A stretch of DNA of 15,865 nucleotides from Pseudomonadota bacterium (GTDB lineage: Bacteria; Pseudomonadota; Alphaproteobacteria; Rhizobiales; Rhizobiaceae), in contig JAEWHQ010000283.1 in NCBI GenBank assembly GCA_023387715.1, positions 1-15,865 on the forward strand, written 5' to 3'. The translations under genes and the position numbers were made by a program. The notes beneath the pieces were generated by a model. That model had not been told where the DNA came from. It did no database searches and saw only the letters and a list, made by a program, of their open reading frames with translations. Shown in pieces: positions 14,155-15,865 of the stretch (its first letter is position 1; every line of letters starts with the position of its first letter).

Positions 14155-14934
14155 CTATTCGATAGTTTTTTCGCCTTCGGTTTCAATCAGCTTCACATCA
14201 TGGGCTGCGCATAGGTCGCGCAGTTTCGGTTCGCTGCAAAAATCGGTGATAAAAGTGCCGATTTGCGACAAATGCCCGATACGAACCGGTGCCGTACGTT
14301 CCATTTTTGACGAATCCGCCACCAGAATAACATGGCGCGCATTGGCCATAATGGCCTGCGCCACTTTCACCTCGCGATAATCGAAATCCAGCAATGCGCC
14401 GTCCTGATCAATGGCCGAGGCACCGATAATCGCAAAATCCACCTTAAACTGGCGGATAAAATCAACGGCAGCTTCACCGACAATACCACCATCGGAGCCA
14501 CGCACCACGCCACCGGCAATCACCACTTCAATGGAAGGGAAAATGCGCAAACTATTTGCTACATTGATATTATTGGTGATGACCATCAGGCGGCTGTGCT
14601 CGCTTAATGCCTGACTGACCGCCTCGGTGGTGGTGCCGATATTTATGAAAAGCGAAGCCCCGTCAGGGATAATCGCAGCAGCAGCATTACCAATAGCCCC
14701 CTTCTCTCGCGCGCAAAGCTGGCGACGGGCTTCATATTCCATATTCTCGATGCCGGAAGGGTAAAGTGCGCCGCCATGAATGCGCCTGAGCAGCCGCGCT
14801 TTGCACAGATCGTTCAAATCTTTGCGCACGGTTTGCGGTGTCACGTCAAATTCCAGTGCCAGATCATCCACCATGACCTGACCATGTAATTTGGCGCGTT
14901 CCAGAATAGCACTATGGCGTGGCGTTAACTGCAT
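14155..14934 (-). CDS. glpR: DeoR-family transcriptional regulator, probably GlpR
   Basis: This 259-residue repressor has the standard DeoR architecture. The N-terminal winged helix-turn-helix is at about 5-56, with the recognition segment FDVTPQTVRKDLNDL (29-43) and the family motif RRIHGGA (50-56). The C-terminal sugar-phosphate-binding domain has DGASLFINIGTTTEAVSQAL (91-110). The ATG at 14934 was chosen because it begins the conserved N-terminus and follows GGGA; a longer GTG-started frame adds 26 unrelated residues. Its position directly upstream of glpD suggests that it senses glycerol 3-phosphate and represses glpD. It follows cbiZ by 79 bp. Family membership is certain; the GlpR name rests mainly on context. 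Confidence 0.88.
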   Translation of the reverse strand: MQLTPRHSAILERAKLHGQVMVDDLALEFDVTPQTVRKDLNDLCKARLLRRIHGGALYPSGIENMEYEARRQLCAREKGAIGNAAAAIIPDGASLFINIGTTTEAVSQALSEHSRLMVITNNINVANSLRIFPSIEVVIAGGVVRGSDGGIVGEAAVDFIRQFKVDFAIIGASAIDQDGALLDFDYREVKVAQAIMANARHVILVADSSKMERTAPVRIGHLSQIGTFITDFCSEPKLRDLCAAHDVKLIETEGEKTIE

Positions 14935-14970
14935 GCTGCTTTCCCATTTTTCCAGATCAGCACAATAGTG

Positions 14971-14990
14971 AAGAAAAGCGAAAAATGAAA
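14971..14990 (-). promoter_or_regulatory. Possible GlpR-type operator upstream of glpR
   Basis: On the minus strand this reads TTTCATTTTTCGCTTTTCTT. It shares the pattern TTTCATTT...GCTTT with the repeat upstream of glpD. It lies about 37 bp before the regulator's ATG, where an autoregulatory site would be expected. The similarity is short and the region is T-rich, so this is tentative. Confidence 0.3.
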
Positions 14991-15013
14991 TGCGCATAGA
15001 GGCGCAGTTCACT

Positions 15014-15682
15014 TTACGGGTTCAGATGGTTTTTCTTCCAGATCGTAAGCGCCTCATGCATAGCACTTAACACCGCAGCTCCTGCGGCTTCTGCAATAGC
15101 CGTATGAAGACCTGCATAAATGCACGGCGCTGCATCACCGCGCAACGGGCTGGCAATTGCCACACAATCTGTGCCGGTGCCGGTTGCAGCTTGTTGCTGC
15201 GCGCCAATCTTAATATCAGCTTCCAGCACCGCTAATGTCCGCGCCTGCACCACCACTGACATCAGCTCGATCATCGCTGCTTGTGACAAGTGGCTGGTGG
15301 TTTTAACCAGAATATTGATGGTGCCAAAACGATTTTGCGGCCCATGACGCACACCAACACGCTCGGCATTAGAAAGACCAGCCGTGACAAGGCACGAGAC
15401 TTTTTCATCCTCAATGCTCTTTTCGGCATAGTGGTGAAAATCTATATTGCGCGATGTGAGAAAAGCTACGGCCTGCGCATTGTTGCTGCATTGTAGCTCC
15501 TGCAACAACCATTGCTGCGCATCGAGTTCCGGCGTTAAATCGCTATTGCGCACCTCACGCCAGACAACTTTGTCTGCTTCGACAAAACCCGGCGCATTGA
15601 GCGTCCAGCTCAGCACCTGATGCACAGAGCCAAGCTCCACTGTCAGCCATGGCCGTGCGCAGGTAAATTGCATATCAGCCAT
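15014..15682 (-). CDS. cbiZ: Adenosylcobinamide amidohydrolase, CbiZ family
   Basis: CbiZ cleaves the aminopropanol side chain of adenosylcobinamide to give adenosylcobyric acid, so that incomplete corrinoids can be salvaged for B12 synthesis. The 222-residue product shows the family blocks in order: VLSWTLNAPGF (23-33), LVTAGLSNAERVG (98-110), FGTINIL (119-125), ATGTGTDCVAIA (166-177) and YAGLHTAIAEAAG (189-201). The ATG at 15682 overlaps the cysQ stop by 8 bp. A second ATG at 15673 (219 residues) is equally possible, and neither has a strong ribosome-binding site, which suggests coupling to cysQ. The longer frame upstream lies in cysQ and is rejected. No other B12 gene is in the window. Confidence 0.82.
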   Translation of the reverse strand: MADMQFTCARPWLTVELGSVHQVLSWTLNAPGFVEADKVVWREVRNSDLTPELDAQQWLLQELQCSNNAQAVAFLTSRNIDFHHYAEKSIEDEKVSCLVTAGLSNAERVGVRHGPQNRFGTINILVKTTSHLSQAAMIELMSVVVQARTLAVLEADIKIGAQQQAATGTGTDCVAIASPLRGDAAPCIYAGLHTAIAEAAGAAVLSAMHEALTIWKKNHLNP

Positions 15683-15865
15683 GCGGCGGCTGGGTTTTAT
15701 CAAGACTGGCACAACCGCGCGCGATAAAAAAGCCATTGGCAAAATCGCAATCATCAGCCTGCCCGCGCTTGCCATAAAGCATCGGCTTGCCATCCAATGT
15801 CGCACTCAAACCACCGGCAGCGCGCAAAACCGCATCGCCTGCCGCCGTGTCCCATTCCATCGTGC
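15675..15865 (-). CDS. cysQ: 3'(2'),5'-bisphosphate nucleotidase CysQ, C-terminal fragment (runs off the window)
   Basis: The last 63 residues or so of an inositol-monophosphatase-fold enzyme are present. They include the metal-binding signature TMEWDTAAGDAVLRAAGG and the following GKPMLYGK, then an FANGFFIARG segment close to the C-terminus. CysQ removes the 3'-phosphate of PAP, a by-product of sulfate assimilation. The 5' part lies outside the window, so the closely related SuhB-type inositol phosphatases cannot be fully excluded, although WDTAAG followed by LYGK is typical of CysQ. The TGA overlaps the start of cbiZ. Confidence 0.88.
   Translation of the reverse strand, partial: TMEWDTAAGDAVLRAAGGLSATLDGKPMLYGKRGQADDCDFANGFFIARGCASLDKTQPPHG

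Noticed and set aside
14935..15012. GTG-started N-terminal extension of the DeoR-family regulator
   Set aside because: The 26 added residues do not belong to the DeoR fold, and the ATG at 14934 starts at the expected point before the helix-turn-helix.
15683..15805. N-terminal extension of the CbiZ-like protein
   Set aside because: This segment is the out-of-frame coding region of cysQ, which has clear motifs there.

Overview
The window looks like a chromosomal segment of an alphaproteobacterium. The gene families and their arrangement best fit the Hyphomicrobiales (Rhizobiales), in the Brucella/Ochrobactrum/Bartonella/rhizobium sphere. By eye the GC content is a little over 50%, coding is dense, and ATGA/TAATG gene overlaps are common. 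I see no phage genes, insertion sequences, CRISPR arrays, tRNA or rRNA.

Left edge (1-881, minus strand): the N-terminal part of a copper-exporting P-type ATPase (CopA) with two GMTCASC metal-binding domains. It has a MerR/CueR-type promoter with the diagnostic 19-bp spacer. Divergent from it (about 945-8115, plus strand) is a TPP riboswitch followed by a nine-gene thiamine operon: thiD, thiO, thiS, thiG, thiE, a ThiF-rhodanese fusion, thiY, tenA and thiX. Most junctions overlap or are nearly zero-gap. The operon encodes thiazole synthesis (ThiO, ThiS, ThiF, ThiG), pyrimidine phosphorylation (ThiD), coupling of the two halves (ThiE), and uptake plus hydrolysis of thiamine breakdown products (ThiY, ThiX, TenA). 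Two expected partners are absent here: the transporter ATPase ThiZ and the pyrimidine synthase ThiC.

Middle (8116-10453, plus strand): a roughly 460-bp stretch without a large gene. It carries a 28-codon ORF with the best Shine-Dalgarno sequence in the window and an internal hairpin. One arm of that hairpin can also pair with a downstream element. This looks like a leader-peptide attenuator and precedes an ABC exporter of the MsbA/multidrug type, which ends at a strong rho-independent terminator. I regard this leader as the best candidate for something undescribed in the window.

Next (10454-12573, plus strand): a GTG-started LTA-synthase/OpgB-like phosphoglycerol transferase. It is preceded by three TGACA repeats at an exact 11-bp period, which read on the minus strand as a triple Pho box. 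A strong terminator that works on both strands separates it from the convergent genes.

Right part (12574-15865, minus strand): in transcription order, the 3' end of cysQ, a CbiZ-type adenosylcobinamide amidohydrolase, a DeoR-family regulator (probably GlpR), and glpD. A perfect 11-bp inverted repeat flanks a plausible glpD promoter, and a related element lies upstream of glpR. This suggests local control of glycerol-3-phosphate catabolism.
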